A stretch of DNA of 64,000 bases, taken from Vespa crabro (lineage: Eukaryota > Arthropoda > Insecta > Hymenoptera > Vespidae). The notes under the pieces are model-generated. The model ran no database searches. It saw only the letters and a program-made list of their open reading frames with translations, and was not told the origin of the DNA. This document shows positions 39,511 to 52,400 of this stretch, in pieces; position 1 is the stretch's first letter; every line of letters starts with the position of its first letter. A program made the position numbers and the translations under genes. The stretch is from contig NC_060964.1 of assembly GCF_910589235.1 (NCBI RefSeq), positions 8,776,512 to 8,840,511 on the forward strand, in the 5' to 3' direction.

Positions 39511-40499
39511 CTGGTTACGTCCGTAGTAGTTTCAGGTTTACTCCGGAATTGTGACTGGTTACGCCCGTAGTTTTTTTTTCCTGGTTCCTTCCGGAATTGT
39601 GCCTGGTTACGTCCGTAGATTTTTATTTATTTTTTCATTTAATTTCCATGGTTCTTTCCGGAGTTGTGACTGGCTACGTCCGTAGTTCTTTTTTCCTTTT
39701 TTTTCCTGGTTCCTTTCGGAGTTGTGCCTGGTTACGTCAATAGTTTTTTTATTTATTTATTTTTTTCCTGGATCCTTCCGGAGTTGTGACTGCCTACGTT
39801 CGTAGTTTCTTTTTCCTTTTGTTTTTCCTGGTTCCTTCCGCAGTTTTGACTGGATACGTGCGTAGTTTTCATATTCTTTTTTTTCTGGTTCCTTCCGGAG
39901 TTCTGCCTGGTTACGTTCATAGTTTTTCTTATTTATTTTTCCTTTTTCTTCCTGATTCCTTTCGGAGTTGTGCCTGGTTACGTCCATAGTTTTTTTATTT
40001 ATTTATTTTTCTCCTGGTTCCTTCCGGAGTTGTGACTGGCTACATCCGTAGTTTTTTTTTCCTGGTTGCTTCCAGAGTTGTGCCTGGTTACGTCCGTAGT
40101 TTTTTTATTTTTTTCTTCTTTTTTTTTACTGTTCCCTTCCGGAGTTGTGACTGGCTACGTCCGTAGTTTTTTGTTCTTTATTTTTCCTGGTTCTTTCCGA
40201 ATTTGTGTTTGGTTTCGTTCGTAGTTTCTTTTTCCTTTTGTTTCTCCTGGTTCCATCCAGAGTTTTGACTAGCTACGTGCGTAGTTTTCATTTTCTTTTC
40301 TCTTTGGTTCCTTCCGGAGTTGTGCCTGGTTACGTTCATAGTTTTTTTTATTTATTTTTCCTCTTTTTTCCTGGTTCCTTCCGGAGCTGTGACTGGATAC
40401 GTCCGTAGTTCTTTTTATTTTTTTCTTCTTTCTTTTTACTGTTCCCTTCCGGAGTTGTGACTGGCTACTCCCGTAGTTCTTTTTTCCTTTTTTTTCCTG

Positions 40500-43400
40500 G
40501 TTCCCTTCGGAGTTGTGCCTGGTTACGTCAATAGTTTTTGTATTTATTTATTTTTTTCCTGGATCCTTTCGTAGTTGTGCCTGGTTACGTCCATAGTTTT
40601 TTTTGTTTATTTATTTTTTTCCTGGTTCCTTCCGGAGTTGTGACTGGCAAAGTCCGTAGTTTTTTTATTTACTTTTTCTTTTTTATTTCTGGTTCCTTCC
40701 GGAGTTGTGACTGCCTACGTTCGTAGTTTTTTTCCTTTTTTTCTCCTGGTTCCTTCCGGAGCTCTGACTGGCTACGTCCGTATTTTTTTTTTTTTTTTTT
40801 TTCGTGGTTTCTGATGGAGTTGTACCTGGTTACGTCCGTAGTTTTTTTAATTTTTTTCTTTTCCTTTTTACTGGTCCCTTCCGGAGTTGTGACTGGCTAC
40901 GTCCGTAGATTTTTGTTTTTTTTTTCTGGTTTTTTCTGGATTTGTGTTTGGTTACGTTCGTGGTTTTTTTTCTTTTTTCTTCCTGGTTCCTTCCAGAGTT
41001 TTGACTGGCTACGTGCGTAGTTTTCATTTTCTTTTCTTTTTGGTTCCTTCCGGATTTGTGCCTGGTTACGTTCATAGTTTTTTTTATTTATTTTTCCTTT
41101 TTTTTCCTGGTTCCTTCCGGAGCTGTGACTGGATACGTTCGTAGTTCTTTTTATTTTTTTCTTCTTTTTTTTTACTCTTCTCTTCCGGAGTTGTGACTGG
41201 CTACGTCCGTAGTTTTCTGTTCTTTTTTTTTCCTGGTTCTTTCCGGATTTGTGTTTGGTTACGTTCGTGGTGATTTTTTCTTTTTTTTTCCTGGTTCCTT
41301 CCGCAGTTTTGATTGGCTACGTGCGTAGTTTTCATATTCTTTTTTTTCTGGTTACTTCCGGAGTTCTGTCTGGTTACGTTCATAGTTTTTCTTATTTATT
41401 TTTCCTTTTTTTTCCTCGTCCTTCCGGAGCTGTGACTGGCTACGTCCGTAGTTTTTTTTTCCATTTTTTCTTTCGTGGTTTCTGCTGGAGTTGTGCCTGG
41501 TTACGTTCATAGTTTTTTTATTTATTTATTCATTTCCTGGTTCCTTCCGGAGTTGTGACTGGCTACGTCCATAGTTTTTTATTTATTAATTTTTTTCCTG
41601 GTTCCTTCCAGAGTTTTGACTGGCTACGTCCGTAGTTTTCTTTCCATTTTTTTCTTGGTTTCTGCTGGAATTGTGTCTGGTTACGTTCATAGTTTATTTA
41701 TTTATTTATTTTTTTCCTGGTTCCTTCCGTAGTTGTGACTGGCTACGTCCATAGTTTTTTATTTATTAATTTTTTTCCTGGTTCCTTCCGGAGTTGTGAC
41801 TGGCTACGACCGTAGGTTTTTTATTTATTTTTTCTTTTTTATTTCCTGGTTCTTCTCAGAGTTTTGACTGGCTATGTGCGCAGTTTTCACTTTCTAATTT
41901 TTCTTGTTTCTTCCGGAGTTGTGCCTGGTTACGTTCATAGTTTTTTATTTATTTTTCCCTTTCTTTCCTGGTTCCTTCCGGAGCTGTGACTGGCTACGTC
42001 CGTAATTTTTATTTCCATTTTTTTTTCGTTGATTCTGCTGGAGTTGTGCCTGGTTACGTCCATAGTTTTGTTATTTATTTATTTTTTTCCTGGTTTCTTC
42101 CGTAGTTGTGACTGGCTACGTCCATAGTTTTTTATTTGTTAATTTTTTTCCTGGTTCCTTCCGGAGTTGTGACTGGCTACGACCGTAGGTTTTTTATTTA
42201 TTTTTTCTTTTTTATTTCCTGGTTCCTTCCAGAGTTTTGACTGGCTATGTGCGCAGTTTTCACTTTCTTATTTTTCTTGTTTCTTCCGGAGTTGTGAATG
42301 GTTACGTTCATAGTTTTTTTTATTTATTTTTCCTTTTTTTTCCTGGTTCCTTCCGGTTCTGTGACTGGATACGCCCGTACTTTTCTTTTCCATTTTTTTT
42401 TCGTGGTTTCAGCTGGAGTTGTGCCTGGTTACGTCCATAATTTTTTTATTTATTTATTTTTTTCCTGGTTCCTTCCGTAGTTGTGACTGGCTACGTCCAT
42501 AGTTTTTTATTTATTAATTTTTTACCTGGTTCCTTCCGGAGTTGTGACTGGCTAAGTCCGTAGTTTTTTATTTATTTTTCCTTTTTTTTTCCTGGTTCCT
42601 TCCGGAGTTGTGACTGCCTACGTTCGTAGTTTTTTTTCCTATTTTTTCCTGGTCCCTTCCGGAGTTGTGACTGGCTACGTCCGTAGTTTCTTTTTCCTGG
42701 TTGCTTCCAGAGTTGTGCCTGGTTAGGTCCGTAGTTTGTTTATTTCTTTCTTCATTTTTTTTACTGTTCCTTTCCGGAGTTGTGACTGGCTACGTCCGTT
42801 GTTTTTTGTTCTTCCTTTTTCCTGGTTCTTTCCGTATTTGTGTTTGGTTACGATCGTGGTTTTTTTTTCTTTTCTTTTCTTGGATTCTTCCGCAGTTTTG
42901 ACTGGCTACGTGCGTAGTTTTCACTACATTTTTTTTCTGGTTCCTTCCGGAGTTGTGCCTGGTTACGTTCATAGTTTTTTTTATTTATTTTTCCTTTTTT
43001 TTCCTGGTTCCTTCCGGAGCTGTGACTAGCTACGTCCGTAGTTTTTTTTCCATTTTTTTCTTGGTTTCTGCTGGAGTTGTGTCTGGTTACGTTCATAGTT
43101 TTTTTATTTATTTATTTTTTTCCTGGTTCCTTCCGGAGCTGTGACTGGATACGTCCGTAGTTCTTTTTATTTTTTTCTTCTTTTTTTTTACTCTTCTCTT
43201 CCGGAGTTGTGACTGGCTACGTCCGTAGTTTTCTGTTCTTTTTTTTTCCTGGTTCTTTCCGGATTTGTGTTTGGTTACGTTCGTGGTGATTTTTTCTTTT
43301 TTTTTCCTGGTTCCTTCCGCAGTTTTGATTGGCTACGTGCGTAGTTTTCATATTCTTTTTTTTCTGGTTACTTCCGGAGTTCTGTCTGGTTACGTTCATA

Positions 43401-46400
43401 GTTTTTCTTATTTATTTTTCCTTTTTTTTCCTCGACCTTCCGGAGCTGTGACTGGCTACGTCCATAGTTTTTTTTTCCATTTTTTCTTTCGTGGTTTCTG
43501 CTGGAGTTGTGCCTGGTTACGTTCATAGTTTTTTTATTTATTTATTCATTTCCTGGTTCCTTCCGGAGTTGTGACTGGCTACGTCCATAGTTTTTTATTT
43601 ATTAATTTTTTTCCTGGTTCCTTCCAGAGTTTTGACTGGCTACGTCCGTAGTTTTCTTTCCATTTTTTTCTTGGTTTCTGCTGGAGTTGTGTCTGGTTAC
43701 GTTCATTGTATATTTATTTATTTATTTTTTTCCTGGTTCCTTCCGTAGTTGTGACTGGCTACGTCCATAGTTTTTTATTTGTTAATTTTTTTCCTGGTTC
43801 CTTCCGGAGTTGTGACTGGCTACGTCCGTAGGATTTTTATTTATTTTTTCTTTTTTATTTCCTGGTTCCTTCCAGAGTTTTGACTGGCTATGTGCGCAGT
43901 TTTCACTTTCTTATTTTTCTTGTTTCTTCCGGAGTTGTGAATGGTTACGTTCATAGTTTTTTTTATTTATTTTTCCTTTTTTTTCCTGGTTCCTTCCGGT
44001 TCTGTGACTGGATACGCCCGTACTTTTCTTTTCCATTTTTTTTTCGTGGTTTCAGCTGGAGTTGTGCCTGGTTACGTCCATAATTTTTTTATTTATTTAT
44101 TTTTTTCCTGGTTCCTTCCGTAGTTGTGACTGGCTACGTCCATAGTTTTTTATTTATTAATTTTTTTCCTGGTTCCTTCCGGAGTTGTGACTGGCTAAGT
44201 CCGTAGTTTTTTATTTATTTTTCCTTTTTTTTTCCTGGTTCCTTCCGGAGTTGTGACTGCCTACGTTCGTAGTTTTTTTTCCTATTTTTTCCTGGTCCCT
44301 TCCGGAGTTGTGACTGGCTACTCCCGTAGTTCTTTTTTCCTTTTTTTTCCTGGTTCCCTTCGGAGTTGTGCCTGGTTACGTCAATAGTTTTTGTATTTAT
44401 TTATTTTTTTCCTTGATCCTTTCGTAGTTGTGCCTGGTTACGTCCATAGTTTTTTTTGTTTATTTATTTTTTTCCTGGTTCCTTCCGGAGTTGTGACTGG
44501 CAAAGTCCGTAGTTTTTTTATTTACTTTTTCTTTTTTATTTCTGGTTCCTTCCGGAGTTGTGACTGCCTACGTTCGTAGTTTTTTTCCTTTTTTTCTCCT
44601 GGTTCCTTCCGGAGCTCTGACTGGCTACGTCCGTATTTTTTTTTTTTTTTTTTTTCGTGGTTTCTGATGGAGTTGTACCTGGTTACGTCCGTAGTTTTTT
44701 TAATTTTTTTCTTTTTCTTTTTACTGGTCCCTTCCGGAGTTGTGACTGGCTACGTCCGTAGATTTTTGTTTTTTTTTTCTGGTTTTTTCTGGATTTGTGT
44801 TTGGTTACGTTCGTGGTTTTTTTTCTTTTTTCTTCCTGGTTCCTTCCAGAGTTTTGACTGGCTACGTGCGTAGTTTTCATTTTCTTTTCTTTTTGGTTCC
44901 TTCCGGATTTGTGCCTGGTTACGTTCATAGTTTTTTTTATTTATTTTTCCTTTTTTTTCCTGGTTCCTTCCGGAGCTGTGACTGGATACGTTCGTAGTTC
45001 TTTTTATTTTTTTCTTCTTTTTTTTTACTCTTCTCTTCCGGAGTTGTGACTGGCTACGTCCGTAGTTTTCTGTTCTTTTTTTTTCCTGGTTCTTTCCGGA
45101 TTTGTGTTTGGTTACGTTCGTGGTGATTTTTTCTTTTTTTTTCCTGGTTCCTTCCGCAGTTTTGATTGGCTACGTGCGTAGTTTTCATATTCTTTTTTTT
45201 CTGGTTACTTCCGGAGTTCTGTCTGGTTACGTTCATAGTTTTTCTTATTTATTTTTCCTTTTTTTTCCTCGTCCTTCCGGAGCTGTGACTGGCTACGTCC
45301 GTAGTTTTTTTTTCCATTTTTTCTTTCGTGGTTTCTGCTGGAGTTGTGCCTGGTTACGTTCATAGTTTTTTTATTTATTTATTCATTTCCTGGTTCCTTC
45401 CGGAGTTGTGACTGGCTACGTCCATAGTTTTTTATTTATTAATTTTTTTCCTGGTTCCTTCCAGAGTTTTGACTGGCTACGTCCGTAGTTTTCTTTCCAT
45501 TTTTTTCTTGGTTTCTGCTGGAATTGTGTCTGGTTACGTTCATAGTTTATTTATTTATTTATTTTTTTCCTGGTTCCTTCCGTAGTTGTGACTGGCTACG
45601 TCCATAGTTTTTTATTTATTAATTTTTTTCCTGGTTCCTTCCGGAGTTGTGACTGGCTACGACCGTAGGTTTTTTATTTATTTTTTCTTTTTTATTTCCT
45701 GGTTCTTCTCAGAGTTTTGACTGGCTATGTGCGCAGTTTTCACTTTCTAATTTTTCTTGTTTCTTCCGGAGTTGTGCCTGGTTACGTTCATAGTTTTTTA
45801 TTTATTTTTCCCTTTCTTTCCTGGTTCCTTCCGGAGCTGTGACTGGCTACGTCCGTAATTTTTATTTCCATTTTTTTTTCGTTGATTCTGCTGGAGTTGT
45901 GCCTGGTTACGTCCATAGTTTTGTTATTTATTTATTTTTTTCCTGGTTTCTTCCGTAGTTGTGACTGGCTACGTCCATAGTTTTTTATTTGTTAATTTTT
46001 TTCCTGGTTCCTTCCGGAGTTGTGACTGGCTACGACCGTAGGTTTTTTATTTATTTTTTCTTTTTTATTTCCTGGTTCCTTCCAGAGTTTTGACTGGCTA
46101 TGTGCGCAGTTTTCACTTTCTTATTTTTCTTGTTTCTTCCGGAGTTGTGAATGGTTACGTTCATAGTTTTTTTTATTTATTTTTCCTTTTTTTTCCTGGT
46201 TCCTTCCGGTTCTGTGACTGGATACGCCCGTACTTTTCTTTTCCATTTTTTTTTCGTGGTTTCAGCTGGAGTTGTGCCTGGTTACGTCCATAATTTTTTT
46301 ATTTATTTATTTTTTTCCTGGTTCCTTCCGTAGTTGTGACTGGCTACGTCCATAGTTTTTTATTTATTAATTTTTTACCTGGTTCCTTCCGGAGTTGTGA

Positions 46401-49400
46401 CTGGCTAAGTCCGTAGTTTTTTATTTATTTTTCCTTTTTTTTTCCTGGTTCCTTCCGGAGTTGTGACTGCCTACGTTCGTAGTTTTTTTTCCTATTTTTT
46501 CCTGGTCCCTTCCGGAGTTGTGACTGGCTACGTCCGTAGTTTCTTTTTCCTGGTTGCTTCCAGAGTTGTGCCTGGTTAGGTCCGTAGTTTGTTTATTTCT
46601 TTCTTCTTTTTTTTTACTGTTCCTTTCCGGAGTTGTGACTGGCTACGTCCGTTGTTTTTTGTTCTTCCTTTTTCCTGGTTCTTTCCGTATTTGTGTTTGG
46701 TTACGATCGTGGTTTTTTTTTCTTTTCTTTTCTTGGATTCTTCCGCAGTTTTGACTGGCTACGTGCGTAGTTTTCACTACATTTTTTTTCTGGTTCCTTC
46801 CGGAGTTGTGCCTGGTTACGTTCATAGTTTTTTTTATTTATTTTTCCTTTTTTTTCCTGGTTCCTTCCGGAGCTGTGACTAGCTACGTCCGTAGTTTTTT
46901 TTCCATTTTTTTCTTGGTTTCTGCTGGAGTTGTGTCTGGTTACGTTCATAGTTTTTTTATTTATTTATTTTTTTCCTGGTTCCTTCCGGAGCTGTGACTG
47001 GATACGTCCGTAGTTCTTTTTATTTTTTTCTTCTTTTTTTTTACTCTTCTCTTCCGGAGTTGTGACTGGCTACGTCCGTAGTTTTCTGTTCTTTTTTTTT
47101 CCTGGTTCTTTCCGGATTTGTGTTTGGTTACGTTCGTGGTGATTTTTTCTTTTTTTTTCCTGGTTCCTTCCGCAGTTTTGATTGGCTACGTGCGTAGTTT
47201 TCATATTCTTTTTTTTCTGGTTACTTCCGGAGTTCTGTCTGGTTACGTTCATAGTTTTTCTTATTTATTTTTCCTTTTTTTTCCTCGACCTTCCGGAGCT
47301 GTGACTGGCTACGTCCATAGTTTTTTTTTCCATTTTTTCTTTCGTGGTTTCTGCTGGAGTTGTGCCTGGTTACGTTCATAGTTTTTTTATTTATTTATTC
47401 ATTTCCTGGTTCCTTCCGGAGTTGTGACTGGCTACGTCCATAGTTTTTTATTTATTAATTTTTTTCCTGGTTCCTTCCAGAGTTTTGACTGGCTACGTCC
47501 GTAGTTTTCTTTCCATTTTTTTCTTGGTTTCTGCTGGAGTTGTGTCTGGTTACGTTCATTGTATATTTATTTATTTATTTTTTTCCTGGTTCCTTCCGTA
47601 GTTGTGACTGGCTACGTCCATAGTTTTTTATTTATTAATTTTTTTCCTGGTTCCTTCCGGAGTTGTGACTGGCTACGACCGTAGGTTTTTTATTTATTTT
47701 TTCTTTTTTATTTCCTGGTTCTTCTCAGAGTTTTGACTGGCTATGTGCGCAGTTTTCACTTTCTAATTTTTCTTGTTTCTTCCGGAGTTGTGCCTGGTTA
47801 CGTTCATAGTTTTTTATTTATTTTTCCCTTTCTTTCCTGGTTCCTTCCGGAGCTGTGACTGGCTACGTCCGTAATTTTTATTTCCATTTTTTTTTCGTTG
47901 ATTCTTCTGGTGTTGTGCCTGGTTACGTCCATAGTTTTGTTATTTATTTATTTTTTTCCTGGTTTCTTCCGTAGTTGTGACTGGCTACGTCCATAGTTTT
48001 TTATTTGTTAATTTTTTTCCTGGTTCCTTCCGGAGTTGTGACTGGCTACGACCGTAGGATTTTTATTTATTTTTTGTTTTTTATTTCCTGGTTCCTTCCA
48101 GAGTTTTGACTGGCTATGTGCGCAGTTTTCACTTTCTTATTTTTCTTGTTTCTTCCGGAGTTGTGAATGGTTACGTTCATAGTTTTTTTTATTTATTTTT
48201 CCTTTTTTTTCCTGGTTCCTTCCGGTTCTGTGACTGGATACGCCCGTACTTTTCTTTTCCATTTTTTTTTCGTGGTTTCAGCTGGAGTTGTGCCTGGTTA
48301 CGTCCATAATTTTTTTATTTATTTATTTTTTTCCTGGTTCCTTCCGTAGTTGTGACTGGCTACGTCCATAGTTTTTTATTTATTAATTTTTTTCCTGGTT
48401 CCTTCCGGAGTTGTGACTGGCTAAGTCCGTAGTTTTTTATTTATTTTTCCTTTTTTTTTCCTGGTTCCTTCCGGAGTTGTGACTGCCTACGTTCGTAGTT
48501 TTTTTTCCTATTTTTTCCTGGTCCCTTCCGGAGTTGTGACTGGCTACTCCCGTAGTTCTTTTTTCCTTTTTTTTCCTGGTTCCCTTCGGAGTTGTGCCTG
48601 GTTACGTCAATAGTTTTTGTATTTATTTATTTTTTTCCTTGATCCTTTCGTAGTTGTGCCTGGTTACGTCCATAGTTTTTTTTGTTTATTTATTTTTTTC
48701 CTGGTTCCTTCCGGAGTTGTGACTGGCAAAGTCCGTAGTTTTTTTATTTACTTTTTCTTTTTTATTTCTGGTTCCTTCCGGAGTTGTGACTGCCTACGTT
48801 CGTAGTTTTTTTCCTTTTTTTCTCCTGGTTCCTTCCGGAGCTCTGACTGGCTACGTCCGTATTTTTTTTTTTTTTTTTTTCGTGGTTTCTGATGGAGTTG
48901 TACCTGGTTACGTCCGTAGTTTTTTTAATTTTTTTCTTTTTCTTTTTACTGGTCCCTTCCGGAGTTGTGACTGGCTACGTCCGTAGATTTTTGTTTTTTT
49001 TTTCTGGTTTTTTCTGGATTTGTGTTTGGTTACGTTCGTGGTTTTTTTTCTTTTTTCTTCCTGGTTCCTTCCAGAGTTTTGACTGGCTACGTGCGTAGTT
49101 TTCATTTTCTTTTCTTTTTGGTTCCTTCCGGATTTGTGCCTGGTTACGTTCATAGTTTTTTTTATTTATTTTTCCTTTTTTTTCCTGGTTCCTTCCGGAG
49201 CTGTGACTGGATACGTTCGTAGTTCTTTTTATTTTTTTCTTCTTTTTTTTTACTCTTCTCTTCCGGAGTTGTGACTGGCTACGTCCGTAGTTTTCTGTTC
49301 TTTTTTTTTCCTGGTTCTTTCCGGATTTGTGTTTGGTTACGTTCGTGGTGATTTTTTCTTTTTTTTTCCTGGTTCCTTCCGCAGTTTTGATTGGCTACGT

Positions 49401-52400
49401 GCGTAGTTTTCATATTCTTTTTTTTCTGGTTACTTCCGGAGTTCTGTCTGGTTACGTTCATAGTTTTTCTTATTTATTTTTCCTTTTTTTTCCTCGTCCT
49501 TCCGGAGCTGTGACTGGCTACGTCCGTAGTTTTTTTTTCCATTTTTTCTTTCGTGGTTTCTGCTGGAGTTGTGCCTGGTTACGTTCATAGTTTTTTTATT
49601 TATTTATTCATTTCCTGGTTCCTTCCGGAGTTGTGACTGGCTACGTCCATAGTTTTTTATTTATTAATTTTTTTCCTGGTTCCTTCCAGAGTTTTGACTG
49701 GCTACGTCCGTAGTTTTCTTTCCATTTTTTTCTTGGTTTCTGCTGGAATTGTGTCTGGTTACGTTCATAGTTTATTTATTTATTTATTTTTTTCCTGGTT
49801 CCTTCCGTAGTTGTGACTGGCTACGTCCATAGTTTTTTATTTATTAATTTTTTTCCTGGTTCCTTCCGGAGTTGTGACTGGCTACGACCGTAGGTTTTTT
49901 ATTTATTTTTTCTTTTTTATTTCCTGGTTCTTCTCAGAGTTTTGACTGGCTATGTGCGCAGTTTTCACTTTCTAATTTTTCTTGTTTCTTCCGGAGTTGT
50001 GCCTGGTTACGTTCATAGTTTTTTATTTATTTTTCCCTTTCTTTCCTGGTTCCTTCCGGAGCTGTGACTGGCTACGTCCGTAATTTTTATTTCCATTTTT
50101 TTTTCGTTGATTCTGCTGGAGTTGTGCCTGGTTACGTCCATAGTTTTGTTATTTATTTATTTTTTTCCTGGTTTCTTCCGTAGTTGTGACTGGCTACGTC
50201 CATAGTTTTTTATTTGTTAATTTTTTTCCTGGTTCCTTCCGGAGTTGTGACTGGCTACGACCGTAGGTTTTTTATTTATTTTTTCTTTTTTATTTCCTGG
50301 TTCCTTCCAGAGTTTTGACTGGCTATGTGCGCAGTTTTCACTTTCTTATTTTTCTTGTTTCTTCCGGAGTTGTGAATGGTTACGTTCATAGTTTTTTTTA
50401 TTTATTTTTCCTTTTTTTTCCTGGTTCCTTCCGGTTCTGTGACTGGATACGCCCGTACTTTTCTTTTCCATTTTTTTTTCGTGGTTTCAGCTGGAGTTGT
50501 GCCTGGTTACGTCCATAATTTTTTTATTTATTTATTTTTTTCCTGGTTCCTTCCGTAGTTGTGACTGGCTACGTCCATAGTTTTTTATTTATTAATTTTT
50601 TACCTGGTTCCTTCCGGAGTTGTGACTGGCTAAGTCCGTAGTTTTTTATTTATTTTTCCTTTTTTTTTCCTGGTTCCTTCCGGAGTTGTGACTGCCTACG
50701 TTCGTAGTTTTTTTTCCTATTTTTTCCTGGTCCCTTCCGGAGTTGTGACTGGCTACGTCCGTAGTTTCTTTTTCCTGGTTGCTTCCAGAGTTGTGCCTGG
50801 TTAGGTCCGTAGTTTGTTTATTTCTTTCTTCATTTTTTTTACTGTTCCTTTCCGGAGTTGTGACTGGCTACGTCCGTTGTTTTTTGTTCTTCCTTTTTCC
50901 TGGTTCTTTCCGTATTTGTGTTTGGTTACGATCGTGGTTTTTTTTTCTTTTCTTTTCTTGGATTCTTCCGCAGTTTTGACTGGCTACGTGCGTAGTTTTC
51001 ACTACATTTTTTTTCTGGTTCCTTCCGGAGTTGTGCCTGGTTACGTTCATAGTTTTTTTTATTTATTTTTCCTTTTTTTTCCTGGTTCCTTCCGGAGCTG
51101 TGACTAGCTACGTCCGTAGTTTTTTTTCCATTTTTTTCTTGGTTTCTGCTGGAGTTGTGTCTGGTTACGTTCATAGTTTTTTTATTTATTTATTTTTTTC
51201 CTGGTTCCTTCCGGAGCTGTGACTGGATACGTCCGTAGTTCTTTTTATTTTTTTCTTCTTTTTTTTTACTCTTCTCTTCCGGAGTTGTGACTGGCTACGT
51301 CCGTAGTTTTCTGTTCTTTTTTTTTCCTGGTTCTTTCCGGATTTGTGTTTGGTTACGTTCGTGGTGATTTTTTCTTTTTTTTTCCTGGTTCCTTCCGCAG
51401 TTTTGATTGGCTACGTGCGTAGTTTTCATATTCTTTTTTTTCTGGTTACTTCCGGAGTTCTGTCTGGTTACGTTCATAGTTTTTCTTATTTATTTTTCCT
51501 TTTTTTTCCTCGACCTTCCGGAGCTGTGACTGGCTACGTCCATAGTTTTTTTTTCCATTTTTTCTTTCGTGGTTTCTGCTGGAGTTGTGCCTGGTTACGT
51601 TCATAGTTTTTTTATTTATTTATTCATTTCCTGGTTCCTTCCGGAGTTGTGACTGGCTACGTCCATAGTTTTTTATTTATTAATTTTTTTCCTGGTTCCT
51701 TCCAGAGTTTTGACTGGCTACGTCCGTAGTTTTCTTTCCATTTTTTTCTTGGTTTCTGCTGGAGTTGTGTCTGGTTACGTTCATTGTATATTTATTTATT
51801 TATTTTTTTCCTGGTTCCTTCCGTAGTTGTGACTGGCTACGTCCATAGTTTTTTATTTATTAATTTTTTTCCTGGTTCCTTCCGGAGTTGTGACTGGCTA
51901 CGACCGTAGGTTTTTTATTTATTTTTTCTTTTTTATTTCCTGGTTCTTCTCAGAGTTTTGACTGGCTATGTGCGCAGTTTTCACTTTCTAATTTTTCTTG
52001 TTTCTTCCGGAGTTGTGCCTGGTTACGTTCATAGTTTTTTATTTATTTTTCCCTTTCTTTCCTGGTTCCTTCCGGAGCTGTGACTGGCTACGTCCGTAAT
52101 TTTTATTTCCATTTTTTTTTCGTTGATTCTTCTGGAGTTGTGCCTGGTTACGTCCATAGTTTTGTTATTTATTTATTTTTTTCCTGGTTTCTTCCGTAGT
52201 TGTGACTGGCTACGTCCATAGTTTTTTATTTGTTAATTTTTTTCCTGGTTCCTTCCGGAGTTGTGACTGGCTACGACCGTAGGATTTTTATTTATTTTTT
52301 CTTTTTTATTTCCTGGTTCCTTCCAGAGTTTTGACTGGCTATGTGCGCAGTTTTCACTTTCTTATTTTTCTTGTTTCTTCCGGAGTTGTGAATGGTTACG